Below, piece after piece: positions 26,784 through 36,072 of a stretch of DNA of 64,000 nt. The stretch comes from GJ-E10 sp035625725 (GTDB taxonomy: Bacteria; Pseudomonadota; Gammaproteobacteria; Burkholderiales; Burkholderiaceae_F): positions 1 through 64,000 of the forward strand of contig DASPPB010000071.1 of NCBI GenBank assembly GCA_035625725.1, read 5' to 3'. Both the position numbers and the translations under genes were made by a program. Under the pieces are notes generated by a model that saw nothing but the letters and a program-made list of their open reading frames with translations, was not told the origin of the DNA and searched no databases. How positions within the stretch are numbered: the first letter of the stretch is position 1; each line of letters starts with the position of its first letter.

Positions 26784-29600
26784 TTATTGCCGCGTTTGCA
26801 CCTGCACGAGCGGACCGTCCTCGACTTTAACGCGCGGCGGTCGCTCCCGACCCAGGGGCCGGGTCTCCGACTCGCGGGCAATGCGCGCTTGAACCGCCGC
26901 CAGCTTCGCCGGATCCGTCTGCGCGAGCTCGATGCCCGCGGCGTCCAACGCGGGCGTGAGTTCGGTCAGATCCATCGTCACAGGCACGATCGGCGCTGCC
27001 TCGGGACCTGGCGCTCGCATTGGCGAGGGCTCCACGCTCGGAGGAACCACCCCCGCTGGGCCGCTCGGTTGCGGCGACGCGATCGACGGCGCGTCCAGGT
27101 GCTCAAAGCCAGGCTGGGCCGTCTCGGGCTGTGAAAGGGAAGGGTGCTCCGCCCTCGGCTCCACGGCTTGCGCGGAGGCCAAGGCGCGTTCGGCTTGTCG
27201 GCCCCTATGGGGAGTCGGCTCCGCGCGTTCGCTGCTGGGCTGCGAGGCCACGCCGCTCGACGCCGCCGACTCGCCGCGTTCGCCTCCGGAGCGCCCGCCG
27301 CGTCGGCGCCGCCGACGGCGCCCGCGCCGCTCTTCCTCGCCCGCGACAGGCGGGCTCACTGCACCGGGCGCAGCCGCGCGCTCGCCGGGCGTCGGTAAAT
27401 CCACCGGCACCGCCCCTGAGACAGCGGCGGCGGGCCCTTCGGTGGCTTCGATCGCAGCGGCTGCAGTGTCCGCGGCCGGTGCGATCTCACCTTGGCGATC
27501 GCGACGACCCCGGCGACGACCAGCCGCCTTGGGCGCAGCCGACTCCGCCCCACGCGCGCTCGCGCCGGCACCTGGCGCGCTGCGCTCGCCGCGAGCCGCT
27601 TGGGTCACCGCGCTGCGATCGCGCCCGGCCTCTTCGCGCTTGCGTGCACCGGCACCCCGCTGCGCCTCGGGAGCTTCGGCACGCTCCGCCTCGCCTCGCG
27701 CCGGCCTGGCACCACGCTCTGGACGGCGCTCACGCCGTTCGGGCCGCTCGCCTTGCCGAGTGCGAGCCGCCGGGCGGGTCTCCTCGCGGCCCGCCCGCCT
27801 TTGCGTCGCCCCTCCGGTGACGACGCCAACCGCCGCTTTTGCGACTTCGGGTGTTCGCACCGGTTGGAGGGCCTGCGGCTCGCCGCCAAACCACCCCCGA
27901 AGGCGGGCCCAGAACGACTTCTCCGGCGTCAGCGCCGCGGCCATGGTCAAGGATGCCGCAGATGCGCTCTCGGCCGCCATCAAAGGCGCGGGCGTCTCGG
28001 GCACGATGCCCTTTACGACCGCCGTCTGGCGACGATTTTTCGACTCGCTTTGTGCGGCCAAGGTGTAGGGCTCTTCTGCCGGGGGCGCGATCACGCGGTC
28101 ATAACTGGCTTTGGGCAAGTCCAGGCGCTCATCATCGTGACGCAGTCGCTCGATACTGTAGTGAGGCGTTTCGAGGAACTTGTTCGGAATCAAGACGATC
28201 GACACGCGCAGGCGCGCCTCGAGCTTCGCGATGTCGGCGCGCTTTTCGTTGAGCAGATAGGTGGCCACATCGACGGGCACCTGTGCGTGCACCGCGGCCG
28301 TCGACTCCTTCATGGCCTCCTCTTGCAAAATGCGCAAGATGTGAAGCGCCGAGCTTTCCGTGTCGCGCACCTGGCCCACGCCATTGCACCGCGGACAGGT
28401 GACGTGGCTGCCCTCGCTGAGCGCCGGGCGCAGTCGCTGGCGCGAGAGTTCCATAAGCCCGAAGCGCGAAATCTTTCCCATCTGCACCCGGGCGCGGTCG
28501 TAATGCAGACTGTCCTTTAAGCGTTGCTCGACCGCGCGCTGGTTGCGTCCTTCCTCCATGTCGATGAAATCGATGACGATCAGACCGCCAAGGTCGCGCA
28601 GGCGAAGCTGCCGGGCCACCTCATCGGCCGCCTCCAGGTTCGTGCGGGTTGCCGTCTCCTCGATATCCGCGCCGCGCGTCGCTTGCGCGGAATTCACGTC
28701 GACTGCGACGAGCGCCTCCGTGTGGTCGATCACGACCGCGCCACCCGATGGCAAGGAGACGATCCGCGAATGCGCCGTCTCGATCTGGTGCTCGATTTGG
28801 AAGCGCGAAAACAGGGGAACGTCGTCCTTGTAGCGCTTGATGCGGGGCGCGACGTCCGGCATGACCAAGTCCACAAAGGTCTTGGCCTGCTCGAAGACGT
28901 CCTCCGTATCGATGAGGATCTCACCAATGTCCGGATTGAAGTAGTCGCGGATGGCTCGAATGACGAGGCTCGACTCCAGGTAGATGAGTTCGGGCGCCTT
29001 CACGTGGTCCACCGCGTCGGTGATCGCCTTCCAGAGCTGCAGAAGGTACTTCAGGTCCCACTGCAGTTCCTCTACCGCGCGCCCGATCCCAGCGGTGCGT
29101 GCAATAACGCTCATGCCGGCCGGCAGATCGAGCTGATCGATCGCCTCGCGCAATTCTTGGCGGTCCTCGCCTTCAACCCGCCTCGAGACGCCGCCCCCAC
29201 GGGGGTTGTTGGGCATCAGAACGAGGTAGCGCCCGGCCAAGGAGATGAACGTGGTGAGCGCGGCGCCCTTGTTGCCGCGCTCCTCCTTTTCCACCTGGAC
29301 GATCAGCTCCTGGCCTTCGGAGATCACGTCGTTGATACGGGCACGGCCGACGTCAACGCCGGACTTGAAGTACTGCCGTGAAATTTCCTTAAAGGGCAGA
29401 AAACCGTGGCGCTCCTCGCCGTAGTCGACGAAACAGGCCTCGAGGCTGGGTTCGACGCGTGTTACAACGCCCTTGTAGATATTGGACTTGCGCTGCTCGC
29501 GTCCGGCGGTTTCGATATCTAGGTCTAGCAGTTTTTGACCATCAACGATCGCCACGCGTAACTGCTCCGCGTGGGTCGCATTGAACAACATGCGCTTCAT
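26784..29600 (-). CDS. rne: ribonuclease E
   Basis: A 938-residue endoribonuclease, core of the RNA degradosome. The N-terminal half contains the S1 domain (about 36-120, with IYKGVVTRVEPSLEACFVDY), the 5' sensor, the DNase I-like catalytic region with Asp in VAVDVNSAQ and GGLIVIDFIDM, and the zinc link TCPRCNGVG. The second half is a long disordered Pro/Ala/Arg-rich scaffold with an arginine block (RRGRRRRRRG) likely to bind RNA. The ATG at 29600 is chosen because GAGGAG stands five bases before it. The long upstream region is consistent with autoregulation through the 5' leader, as known for E. coli rne. Confidence 0.95.
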   Translation of the reverse strand: MKRMLFNATHAEQLRVAIVDGQKLLDLDIETAGREQRKSNIYKGVVTRVEPSLEACFVDYGEERHGFLPFKEISRQYFKSGVDVGRARINDVISEGQELIVQVEKEERGNKGAALTTFISLAGRYLVLMPNNPRGGGVSRRVEGEDRQELREAIDQLDLPAGMSVIARTAGIGRAVEELQWDLKYLLQLWKAITDAVDHVKAPELIYLESSLVIRAIRDYFNPDIGEILIDTEDVFEQAKTFVDLVMPDVAPRIKRYKDDVPLFSRFQIEHQIETAHSRIVSLPSGGAVVIDHTEALVAVDVNSAQATRGADIEETATRTNLEAADEVARQLRLRDLGGLIVIDFIDMEEGRNQRAVEQRLKDSLHYDRARVQMGKISRFGLMELSRQRLRPALSEGSHVTCPRCNGVGQVRDTESSALHILRILQEEAMKESTAAVHAQVPVDVATYLLNEKRADIAKLEARLRVSIVLIPNKFLETPHYSIERLRHDDERLDLPKASYDRVIAPPAEEPYTLAAQSESKNRRQTAVVKGIVPETPAPLMAAESASAASLTMAAALTPEKSFWARLRGWFGGEPQALQPVRTPEVAKAAVGVVTGGATQRRAGREETRPAARTRQGERPERRERRPERGARPARGEAERAEAPEAQRGAGARKREEAGRDRSAVTQAARGERSAPGAGASARGAESAAPKAAGRRRGRRDRQGEIAPAADTAAAAIEATEGPAAAVSGAVPVDLPTPGERAAAPGAVSPPVAGEEERRGRRRRRRRGGRSGGERGESAASSGVASQPSSERAEPTPHRGRQAERALASAQAVEPRAEHPSLSQPETAQPGFEHLDAPSIASPQPSGPAGVVPPSVEPSPMRAPGPEAAPIVPVTMDLTELTPALDAAGIELAQTDPAKLAAVQARIARESETRPLGRERPPRVKVEDGPLVQVQTRQ

Positions 29601-30214
29601 CAGCACTCCTCGCGCCACTTCCGGGGCGCAGACCGTGCCGAATCAGATCAGGCGCGCAACGATCCGCATGCCGATGCTTTGCGTGTCAGCAACTGCGCAC
29701 GACGCGCCCGTGTAGGCCGCGCGCGCAAAAGAGCCAGGCGACGAGGCCCGTGCGGCAAATGCCGGCGCGAGCATCCATTGGCAAGGCGTTGACACGATAG
29801 GAAGAATCAGCAGTCGCTAAGGTGTTGTGCGTTACTGGCAGCCGTGCACCAGGCGCGGCATCGCTTACATCCGAATTCGGCGGGCAGCGGCGACGAAGCG
29901 CGACGCGTGCCCAATTTTTAAGGGTCACAGACACCTGAAAAAGTTGTTCCCAGGCACCCTAGACCCGCACTCATTTGCGCAACTGCCTGAAGCGGCGTCA
30001 CGCACCCCTTGCGCCACGAATACGAGCCCGGAGGGCAATTTCGAATCCTCCGGCTAAGGCGCACTGAGCGCCGCTACAATCGAGGCCTGTTGAAAACCGC
30101 CCACCTGCCAGAAGTCGGGCGCGCGCCACAGAGCACGAATGGACTGCGCACCATGGCGCCAATGGCCCAAACCTCCCGCCACGGCGGAATGCAACTGCTC
30201 GCAGTATAGGCAAC
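29601..30214. other. divergent rne-rluC regulatory region
   Basis: About 600 bases between the divergent starts of rne and rluC. It should hold the rne leader, which in E. coli mediates autoregulation, and promoters for both genes. TACAAT at 30075-30080 is a possible -10 box toward rluC. GGCGC-ACTGA-GCGCC (30059-30073) can form a small hairpin. No gene is supported. Confidence 0.4.
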
Positions 30215-31279
30215 ATGCTTGCGCAAAGCAAAACGCGCCTGGCTTTCCAAAAGCGGGAAAAAGGCCTGCCGATGGCTGCGAGGGCCACCGAACGGGCGGC
30301 GCCCGGCGCCACGGGGGCCGGGGCCGCACCGGCGGTCCGCAGGCTCGTTGTGGATGAGGAGCATGCAGGCCAGCGTCTCGACAATTTCTTGCTGCGTCTG
30401 GCCAAAGGCGTTCCCAAGAGTCACGTCTACCGGGTCGTTCGCAGCGGGGAGGTGCGGGTCAACGGGCGGCGGTGCAGTGCCGAGTACCGACTCGCCAAGG
30501 GCGATGAACTGCGCATTCCCCCCTTGCGTTTGGCCCAAACTCCCGCCAGGGCGCCCGCGCAGATGCCGGCCATACTGTATGAGGATGAGCACCTGCTCGC
30601 CTTGGACAAGCCCTGCGGCGTGGCTGCGCACGGCGGCAGCGGGATTGCCTTTGGCCTCATAGAGCGCGTACGCGCGGCACGTCCCAACCAGCCGTTTCTG
30701 GAACTCGGGCATCGGCTGGACCGAGAGACCTCGGGCGTCTTGCTGCTCGCTAAGACGCGCCGCTGCCTGCTCGCGTTGCACGAGCAGTTGCGCACGGGCC
30801 AGGTCGAAAAGCGCTACTGGGCGCTGGTCGTGGGCGACTGGGTCAATGAGCGCCAGCACGTACGCCTGGCACTGACCAAGCGTACGCTGGCTGGCGGGGA
30901 GCGGCGCGTTTTCGTTGACCCTTCGGAGGGCGCCCAGGCGCACAGCGTCTTTGAGCTGTGCGCGCGGCTCAACGGCTTTTCGTTGCTCGACGCGCAGCTC
31001 ATGACGGGACGCACCCACCAGATTCGGGTGCATCTGGCGCACCTGGGGTTTCCCATCCTGGGCGACGACAAATACGGGGACTTTGAGATCAACCGACGGG
31101 CTGCCAAGGGGGACTTTGGGCCCCGGCTCGGGCGCATGTTCCTGCATGCCCACTTGGTTGGGCTGGCCCATCCGGTCAGCGGTGCCCCGCTACGCATCGA
31201 ATCGCCGCTTCCGGCCGAATGCGCGCAGTGGCTCGAGGCGCGGGACCCCTCGCTGCGCGCCCGCCTGCAACATGAGTGA
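30215..31279 (+). CDS. rluC: 23S rRNA pseudouridine synthase RluC
   Basis: A 354-residue enzyme that makes pseudouridines 955, 2504 and 2580 in 23S rRNA (E. coli numbering). An S4 RNA-binding domain (about 45-110, GQRLDNFLLRLAKGVPKS) precedes the RluA-type catalytic domain with the motif HRLDRETSGVLLLAKT holding the catalytic Asp, and the closing motif GRTHQIRVHLAHLGFPILGD. Residues 1-40 are low-complexity; an ATG at 30272 may be the real start. It is divergent from rne, a conserved pairing, and overlaps the phosphatase gene by eight bases. Confidence 0.93.
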   Translation: MLAQSKTRLAFQKREKGLPMAARATERAAPGATGAGAAPAVRRLVVDEEHAGQRLDNFLLRLAKGVPKSHVYRVVRSGEVRVNGRRCSAEYRLAKGDELRIPPLRLAQTPARAPAQMPAILYEDEHLLALDKPCGVAAHGGSGIAFGLIERVRAARPNQPFLELGHRLDRETSGVLLLAKTRRCLLALHEQLRTGQVEKRYWALVVGDWVNERQHVRLALTKRTLAGGERRVFVDPSEGAQAHSVFELCARLNGFSLLDAQLMTGRTHQIRVHLAHLGFPILGDDKYGDFEINRRAAKGDFGPRLGRMFLHAHLVGLAHPVSGAPLRIESPLPAECAQWLEARDPSLRARLQHE

Positions 31280-31931
31280 AAAGCGCTACGACGTTGTGGT
31301 TTTCGACTGGGATGGAACCTTGGTCGACTCAACGTCGGCCATCGCCCAGGCGATTTTGCAGGCGGCGGCGGACGTCGGCACGCCGGTGCCGGATCCTGCA
31401 AAGGCTTCGCACGTAATCGGACTGGGACTGGCGCAGGCCCTGGCGGGCGTCGTGCCGCATCTGCCGCCCGAGCGCTTCGCCGAATTCGCCGCGCGCTATC
31501 GGGAGCACTACAGCCGCAGTGAAGGTCGTATACAGCTGTTCGAAGGCGCAGCCGAATTGCTCCAGACGCTGCGCGAGCGCAACGTTCGGCTGGCCATAGC
31601 GACGGGAAAAACGCTCCTCGGACTGCAGCGCGCGCTGAAAAACGCAGGTCTGCAGGAGTATTTTTGCGCATTGCGATGCGCGGACCAGACGCACCCCAAA
31701 CCGCATCCGGCAATGCTCGAAGAACTGGCCCAAGAATTGGACGCGGATCGTGCCAGCATGCTGATGATCGGCGACACAACGCACGATTTACTCATGGCCT
31801 CCTCCGCCGGCGTGGCGGCCGTCGCCGTGTGCTACGGTGCGCATGCCCGTGCCGAGCTCGAGCGCCTCGCCCCGCTTGCGCTGTTCGATTCCCTGTGGGG
31901 ATTGCGCCAGTGGCTCCTGGAGCGGTGCTAG
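31272..31931 (+). CDS. HAD-family phosphatase (phosphoglycolate phosphatase-like)
   Basis: A 219-residue cytoplasmic HAD-superfamily hydrolase. Motif I is DWDGTLVDS with Asp12 and Asp14, motif II is the Thr in LAIATGKT, motif III is the Lys in THPKPHP, and motif IV is MIGDTTHDLLMA. The substrate cannot be read from sequence; the Gph/PGP-like group is closest, and betaproteobacterial copies regularly sit behind rluC. The ATG overlaps the end of rluC by eight bases, so the two are coupled. Confidence 0.85.
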   Translation: MSEKRYDVVVFDWDGTLVDSTSAIAQAILQAAADVGTPVPDPAKASHVIGLGLAQALAGVVPHLPPERFAEFAARYREHYSRSEGRIQLFEGAAELLQTLRERNVRLAIATGKTLLGLQRALKNAGLQEYFCALRCADQTHPKPHPAMLEELAQELDADRASMLMIGDTTHDLLMASSAGVAAVAVCYGAHARAELERLAPLALFDSLWGLRQWLLERC

Positions 31932-32148
31932 CGGGTGCGCTGCGGGGCGGCCGCCAGCCGGCGGGGCGGTCAGGCGCTTGTGGAGGTTGCGTTCGGCAGC
32001 CCGCGAAATGTTTCCTTCGCCGGGTTGTATTGCTTGCCAGCTCGTTGGCGCCGAGCGGGCAATTGATGGGGCTGCGGCCGGGCGGACGAGGTCTTCGCCC
32101 TGCGCGACGGATTGCATACGACAGTGGACTGCATACGGGGAGACAACC

Positions 32149-32745
32149 ATGAGGCTGATCGTCATCGGTGCCACAGGCACAATCGGCAAGGAAGTGGCCG
32201 CATCGCTGTCGCGCCGCCACGAAGTCATTGGCGTTACGCGCCATAGCGACCCGGTGCGCGTGGACATTACCTCTGCGGCTTCGATACGTGCGCTCTTTGA
32301 GGCGTCGGGCCCGGTCGACGGGGTCATCTGCGTCTCGGGTGCGGCGCGGTTCAAGCCACTGGGGCAGCTCCATGACGAAGATTTCGCCTTTTGCTTGCAC
32401 AACAAACTGATGGGCCAAGTCAACGTTGTTCGCGAGAGCTTGGGGCGCGTGCGCGATGGCGGGGTCGTCGTGGTCACAAGCGGGATTCTGAGCCGCGCGC
32501 CCGCTCCCGGGGGCAGCGCGATCAGCATGGTCAACGCCGGGCTTGAAGCCTTTGTGCGTGCGGCCGCGCTGGAGGCATCGCGTGGTGTGCGCGTCAACGT
32601 GGTCAGCCCGCCATGGGTGACGGAGACCCTCACCAAGCTCGGCATGGATCCGAAGGGCGGATTGCCCGCATCGACCGTTGCCCAGTCTTACGTCCGCGCT
32701 GTCGAGGGTTCGATGACCGGAGAGGTGCTCGAGCCTTCGACATGA
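32149..32745 (+). CDS. short-chain dehydrogenase/reductase, atypical
   Basis: A 198-residue Rossmann-fold protein. The dinucleotide-binding motif is GATGTIG near residue 8, with VCVSGAARF-like NAG-equivalent and VVVTSGILS strands. The active-site region SAISMVNAGLEAFVRAA has no Tyr-x-x-x-Lys, so it belongs to the small atypical SDR group, and catalysis by the usual mechanism is doubtful. The ATG is preceded by GGGGAG. It occupies the place where a Rieske protein and sppA usually follow the phosphatase in related genomes. It is probably transcribed alone. Confidence 0.78.
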   Translation: MRLIVIGATGTIGKEVAASLSRRHEVIGVTRHSDPVRVDITSAASIRALFEASGPVDGVICVSGAARFKPLGQLHDEDFAFCLHNKLMGQVNVVRESLGRVRDGGVVVVTSGILSRAPAPGGSAISMVNAGLEAFVRAAALEASRGVRVNVVSPPWVTETLTKLGMDPKGGLPASTVAQSYVRAVEGSMTGEVLEPST

Positions 32746-33439
32746 AAGCCCGAGCTTCCTCGAGAAGACCACCGGGACATCGTGCTGGCATTTGCCTGCT
32801 GTTGACTCCGGCGCCGAAGGTGCAGCGCACCCGATCGCATTCGGCAATGGATCCATGCGTGCGGTCGGTCGCTGGAGCCCGCGCCTGGCATTGCTCGCCG
32901 CTAACAGACGACACGCGCGTCTAGCCCTGCGGGGCGTGGGGTCGGGGCCGCTTTGCATGGTCCAGCCATTGCGCTGGCGCAGAAGAGAGTCGAAACTCGA
33001 GCCGGACGCAGCCTGAGCGCATGCGCGAACAAGGGGAGGTGTCGGTCCGAAGCGGATATCGCGTTCACTTACCCAAGAGTCCCGACCGCCTAGAGATGCC
33101 CGAAAAATCCCGTGGGCGGGGGCCGGCGCCATTCGATCCGGTTTCGCTCGACTCCCTCAGGAGCACATTCGTCGGTGCCGTCGGTGAGCGTTCATGGTGA
33201 CGGAGAAGCGAGGATGGATCAGCACACCGGTTTAGGCCGGCTCGTGGCCGTGCCATTTGTCTTCTGGATCGCGAGCGACGCCAACAGGCCGTCTGTTTTT
33301 GCCGACGCAAACTTTGCGCCGGCTCTCTGAGAAGAAACGTGCAGGTGAACTGAAGGACTGCACGGCAAACACGCAAAAACCGCAGCCGCAGGCGCTGCAA
33401 GGCGTTGCGGCAATACGATGCCCGGCCGCTCTTGCGCGC
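32746..33439. other. intergenic region, nothing recognised
   Basis: About 690 bases between convergent genes. Open frames on both strands look random. The stretch may be what remains of a deleted segment, since related genomes carry more genes here, but no recognisable remnant is visible. Confidence 0.35.
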
Positions 33440-34240
33440 CTAGCGGCGCGAGCGTTGCCGAACCGCGCGAGCCGGCCGCGATCGCCCGGCTGATCCGTGC
33501 ATCAGAAAGACGGCGGTACGTCGCTCCAGGGTGGGCGCCGCTTTCGCGCCCAGCGTGCGCCACTGCCCGATCGTGCGGGTCACTACGCTTTGATCGATTG
33601 CGGTCAGTTCGATGGCAAGCCCCAGACGGGTGCTGGGGTCACACACCTCCAGGATCGACTCGAAGAGACGCACGTTTCGATAAGGGGTTTCAATGAAGAT
33701 CTGAGTCTCCCCGAGTTGCGCGTCGTGCTCGATGTCTCGCAGGCGGGTGCCCAGCTCCTCGCGCCCCTGTGGAAGGTAGCCCAGAAATCGAAACTGCTGT
33801 CCGTTCATGCCAGAGCCCATCAGCGCAAGCAAAATCGACGAGGGCCCGACCCAGGGGATGACTCGAATGCCCAATTCGTGCGCACGCGCAACGACTGCGG
33901 CGCCCGGGTCGGCAATCCCCGGGCAGCCGGCTTCCGAGAGCACGGCTGCGTCCGTGTGCGCCGCACCCTCAGGGGCCCGAAGGGGCCAGAGCCAGCGGTC
34001 GATCAACTCGGGGGCGGCCTGCCGGCCCATCTCGACGATCTGCAGGCTTGCAACCGGCTCGGGGTGTGCGACCGCCTTGAGGAAGGCGCGCGCGCTGCGC
34101 GCATTTTCGACGAGAAAGTAATGAGTCTGTCGCGCCACTTCGACGGTCGCCGGCGGCAAGACGCGCAAGGCCGACCCCTCGATTGCGTCTGCGCCCCGCG
34201 CCGGCACGATTGGCACGGGCACCAGATGCAGTGTTCCCAA
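33440..34240 (-). CDS. SAM-dependent methyltransferase, RsmI/tetrapyrrole-methylase superfamily
   Basis: A 266-residue protein of the tetrapyrrole (corrin/porphyrin) methylase fold, related to the 16S rRNA 2'-O-methyltransferase RsmI. Visible are LHLVPVPI at the start, VLSEAGCPGIADPGAAVV, the VGPSSILLALMGSG loop and ETPYRN. Betaproteobacteria carry this paralogue beside maf; its substrate is not established. The TTG start has AAGGCG upstream and lies seven bases after the maf stop. The last 20 residues form a basic Arg-rich tail. Confidence 0.85.
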   Translation of the reverse strand: MGTLHLVPVPIVPARGADAIEGSALRVLPPATVEVARQTHYFLVENARSARAFLKAVAHPEPVASLQIVEMGRQAAPELIDRWLWPLRAPEGAAHTDAAVLSEAGCPGIADPGAAVVARAHELGIRVIPWVGPSSILLALMGSGMNGQQFRFLGYLPQGREELGTRLRDIEHDAQLGETQIFIETPYRNVRLFESILEVCDPSTRLGLAIELTAIDQSVVTRTIGQWRTLGAKAAPTLERRTAVFLMHGSAGRSRPARAVRQRSRR

Positions 34241-34247
34241 GGTCGCC

Positions 34248-34844
34248 TTACTCGTGCGCCTGCAGCGGCAGCACGATACCGAGCGCGGCCAGCATGGAGG
34301 TCAGTGCGATCAACGGCAGACCAATGAGCGCCGTCGGATCGTCGCTGCGCACGGACTCCACGAGACAGATTCCCAGAGTCTCGATTTTGGCCGAGCCCGC
34401 GCAATCGTAGGGCTGGTCGAGGTTGAGGTAGGTCTCGATCGTCTGCTCGGAGAGCGCTCGGAACGCGACGTCCGTCGGAATGCATTGGACAAAGCTCTTT
34501 GCTTGGCGCCTGTCGAGGACCGCGATACCACTATGAAAGCGCACGGTGCGCCCGCGCATCATCATCAGCTGCTCGCGCGCCGCCGATCGCGTTTCGGGCT
34601 TGCCGATCGCAACGCCATCGAGCTCGGCGATCTGGTCGGCACCGATGACAATGGCGTCGCTTTGGTCGCGCGCCGCAGCCGTGGCCTTCAGCAGGGCGAG
34701 CCGTTGTGCGGTGGCCCGTTGCGTTTCGCCCGGCAAGGGCGTCTCCTCGATCGCCGGGGCCCGGGTGACAAAAGGCAGACGCAGGCGCGCCAGGAGCTCC
34801 GCGCGATAGCGCGACGTGGACGCGAGTACGATTTGGCGCTGCAT
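34248..34844 (-). CDS. maf: Maf-family nucleotide pyrophosphatase (YceF type)
   Basis: A 198-residue house-cleaning nucleoside triphosphate pyrophosphatase. The N-terminal signature LASTSRYRAELL is at residue 6, followed by IGADQIAELDG and the catalytic-region KPETRSAAREQL. YceF-type enzymes act on modified GTP such as 7-methyl-GTP. The ATG at 34844 is the family start; the frame extends further without support. It leads the two-gene minus-strand unit with the methyltransferase and is divergent from yceD, with 58 bases between them. Confidence 0.92.
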   Translation of the reverse strand: MQRQIVLASTSRYRAELLARLRLPFVTRAPAIEETPLPGETQRATAQRLALLKATAAARDQSDAIVIGADQIAELDGVAIGKPETRSAAREQLMMMRGRTVRFHSGIAVLDRRQAKSFVQCIPTDVAFRALSEQTIETYLNLDQPYDCAGSAKIETLGICLVESVRSDDPTALIGLPLIALTSMLAALGIVLPLQAHE

Positions 34845-34902
34845 GGGGCCCAGTGTATTCAATTCATCAGAACCAGGGTACGGCGAAGTTGTGCGCACGG
34901 GC

Positions 34903-35493
34903 ATGAACGCGATCGACGTGTATCGAATGGCTCGGGAAGGCTCAGCGCTGCAGGGGCGCATCGCCATCGGCGAGATGCCGCGGCTGGCGTCGAGCTTGGC
35001 GCGCGCGGAGGGAGCGCTGAGCTACGAGTGTGAAGGTCGAACCGATGATCGGGGGCGCCCCGCGCTGCTGCTGCGCATCGCTGCTGATTTGCCGATGGTA
35101 TGCGACCGCTGTGGAGGGGAAATGCGCTTGGCACTGCGCGCTGAAAAAATGTTCTTTTTCGTGCGCACGGAACAAGACCTGTCGGCGATCCCGATCGATG
35201 AGTCGGTTGAGGAGCCCCTTCTGGGCAGCAGCCGCTTCGATCTGGCGGGCCTGATCGAAGACGAGGCCATATTGCACCTGCCCATCTCGCCCCGACACGA
35301 CGCGTGCGCCTTGCCCGCGGATTCCGAGGCTGCTTTTGCGGTGGACGCCGTTCGCAACCCCTTTGCCGCGCTCGGGGCGCTGCGCGAGCAGCCGCGCGAG
35401 GCCCCACCTTCTCGGCGCGCGGCCTCGTCGCACTCCGCGGCCGGCACAAAGCGCGCCAAAGGACCGCGCAAATTGCGCCGATCAATGCATTAG
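34903..35493 (+). CDS. yceD: YceD / DUF177 protein (23S rRNA accumulation protein)
   Basis: A 196-residue protein of the DUF177 family, which in bacteria and plastids supports 23S rRNA accumulation. The Cys-x-x-Cys of VCDRCGGEM and the acidic SVEEPLLGSSRFDLAGLIEDE are family features, and the tail NPFAALGALR matches homologues. About 30 extra basic residues follow (GTKRAKGPRKLRR). The ATG at 34903 begins MNAIDVYRMAREG. It always sits before rpmF, as here (280 bases apart). Confidence 0.88.
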   Translation: MNAIDVYRMAREGSALQGRIAIGEMPRLASSLARAEGALSYECEGRTDDRGRPALLLRIAADLPMVCDRCGGEMRLALRAEKMFFFVRTEQDLSAIPIDESVEEPLLGSSRFDLAGLIEDEAILHLPISPRHDACALPADSEAAFAVDAVRNPFAALGALREQPREAPPSRRAASSHSAAGTKRAKGPRKLRRSMH

Positions 35494-35772
35494 GGCGGTC
35501 CACGACGGCCGTGGGGGGCGGCGGCGCGGCCGCTTCCCGCTTGCCGATAGCGCCCGGCACGCTCCGGCGGGCCGTTTTGCGCCAGCGAAACCAAAGGGTC
35601 CCGCATCCCGCGATTTGGGGTGCGTGAGAGTCGTTCTCAACCCTCGGCGGATGCGCACGCCGCGGCCTGAGAGTGCAGCGATGGCGGGCTTTCTTTGGCG
35701 CCGCGCGCGACTTACCGCGCCAGACCTGCATCGTTTAGAATGTTGTATTTGGCCAAGTCTCGGGAAGCGATC

Positions 35773-35955
35773 ATGGCAGTGCAGCAGAACAAGAAGTCGG
35801 CGTCCAAGCGCAACATGCATCGCGCGCACGACTTTCTCACCAATCCGCCACTTGCGGTTGAACCGGCTACCGGCGAAATCGTGCGCCGACATCATGTCAG
35901 CCCCACCGGCTTTTATCGCGGCAAGAAGGTCGTCGCGACCAAATCCGACGAGTAA
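35773..35955 (+). CDS. rpmF: 50S ribosomal protein L32
   Basis: A 60-residue ribosomal protein of the large subunit. MAVQQNKKSASKRNMHRAHD at the N-terminus is diagnostic, followed by HHVSPTGFYRGKKV. The ATG at 35773 has GGGAAGCG upstream. TAGAAT at 35736-35741 may be a -10 box of its own promoter. It lies between yceD and plsX as in most proteobacteria. Confidence 0.97.
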   Translation: MAVQQNKKSASKRNMHRAHDFLTNPPLAVEPATGEIVRRHHVSPTGFYRGKKVVATKSDE

Positions 35956-36072
35956 GCGTCGGCGTGCAGCCTCGCACACGCCGACCGGTGCTGCAGTTTT
36001 TCCGCCGGCTGACCTCCTGATAGCCGGAGCCAAGCGTATGACAGATGGATCCGCGCAGATCGCGGCGACCCG

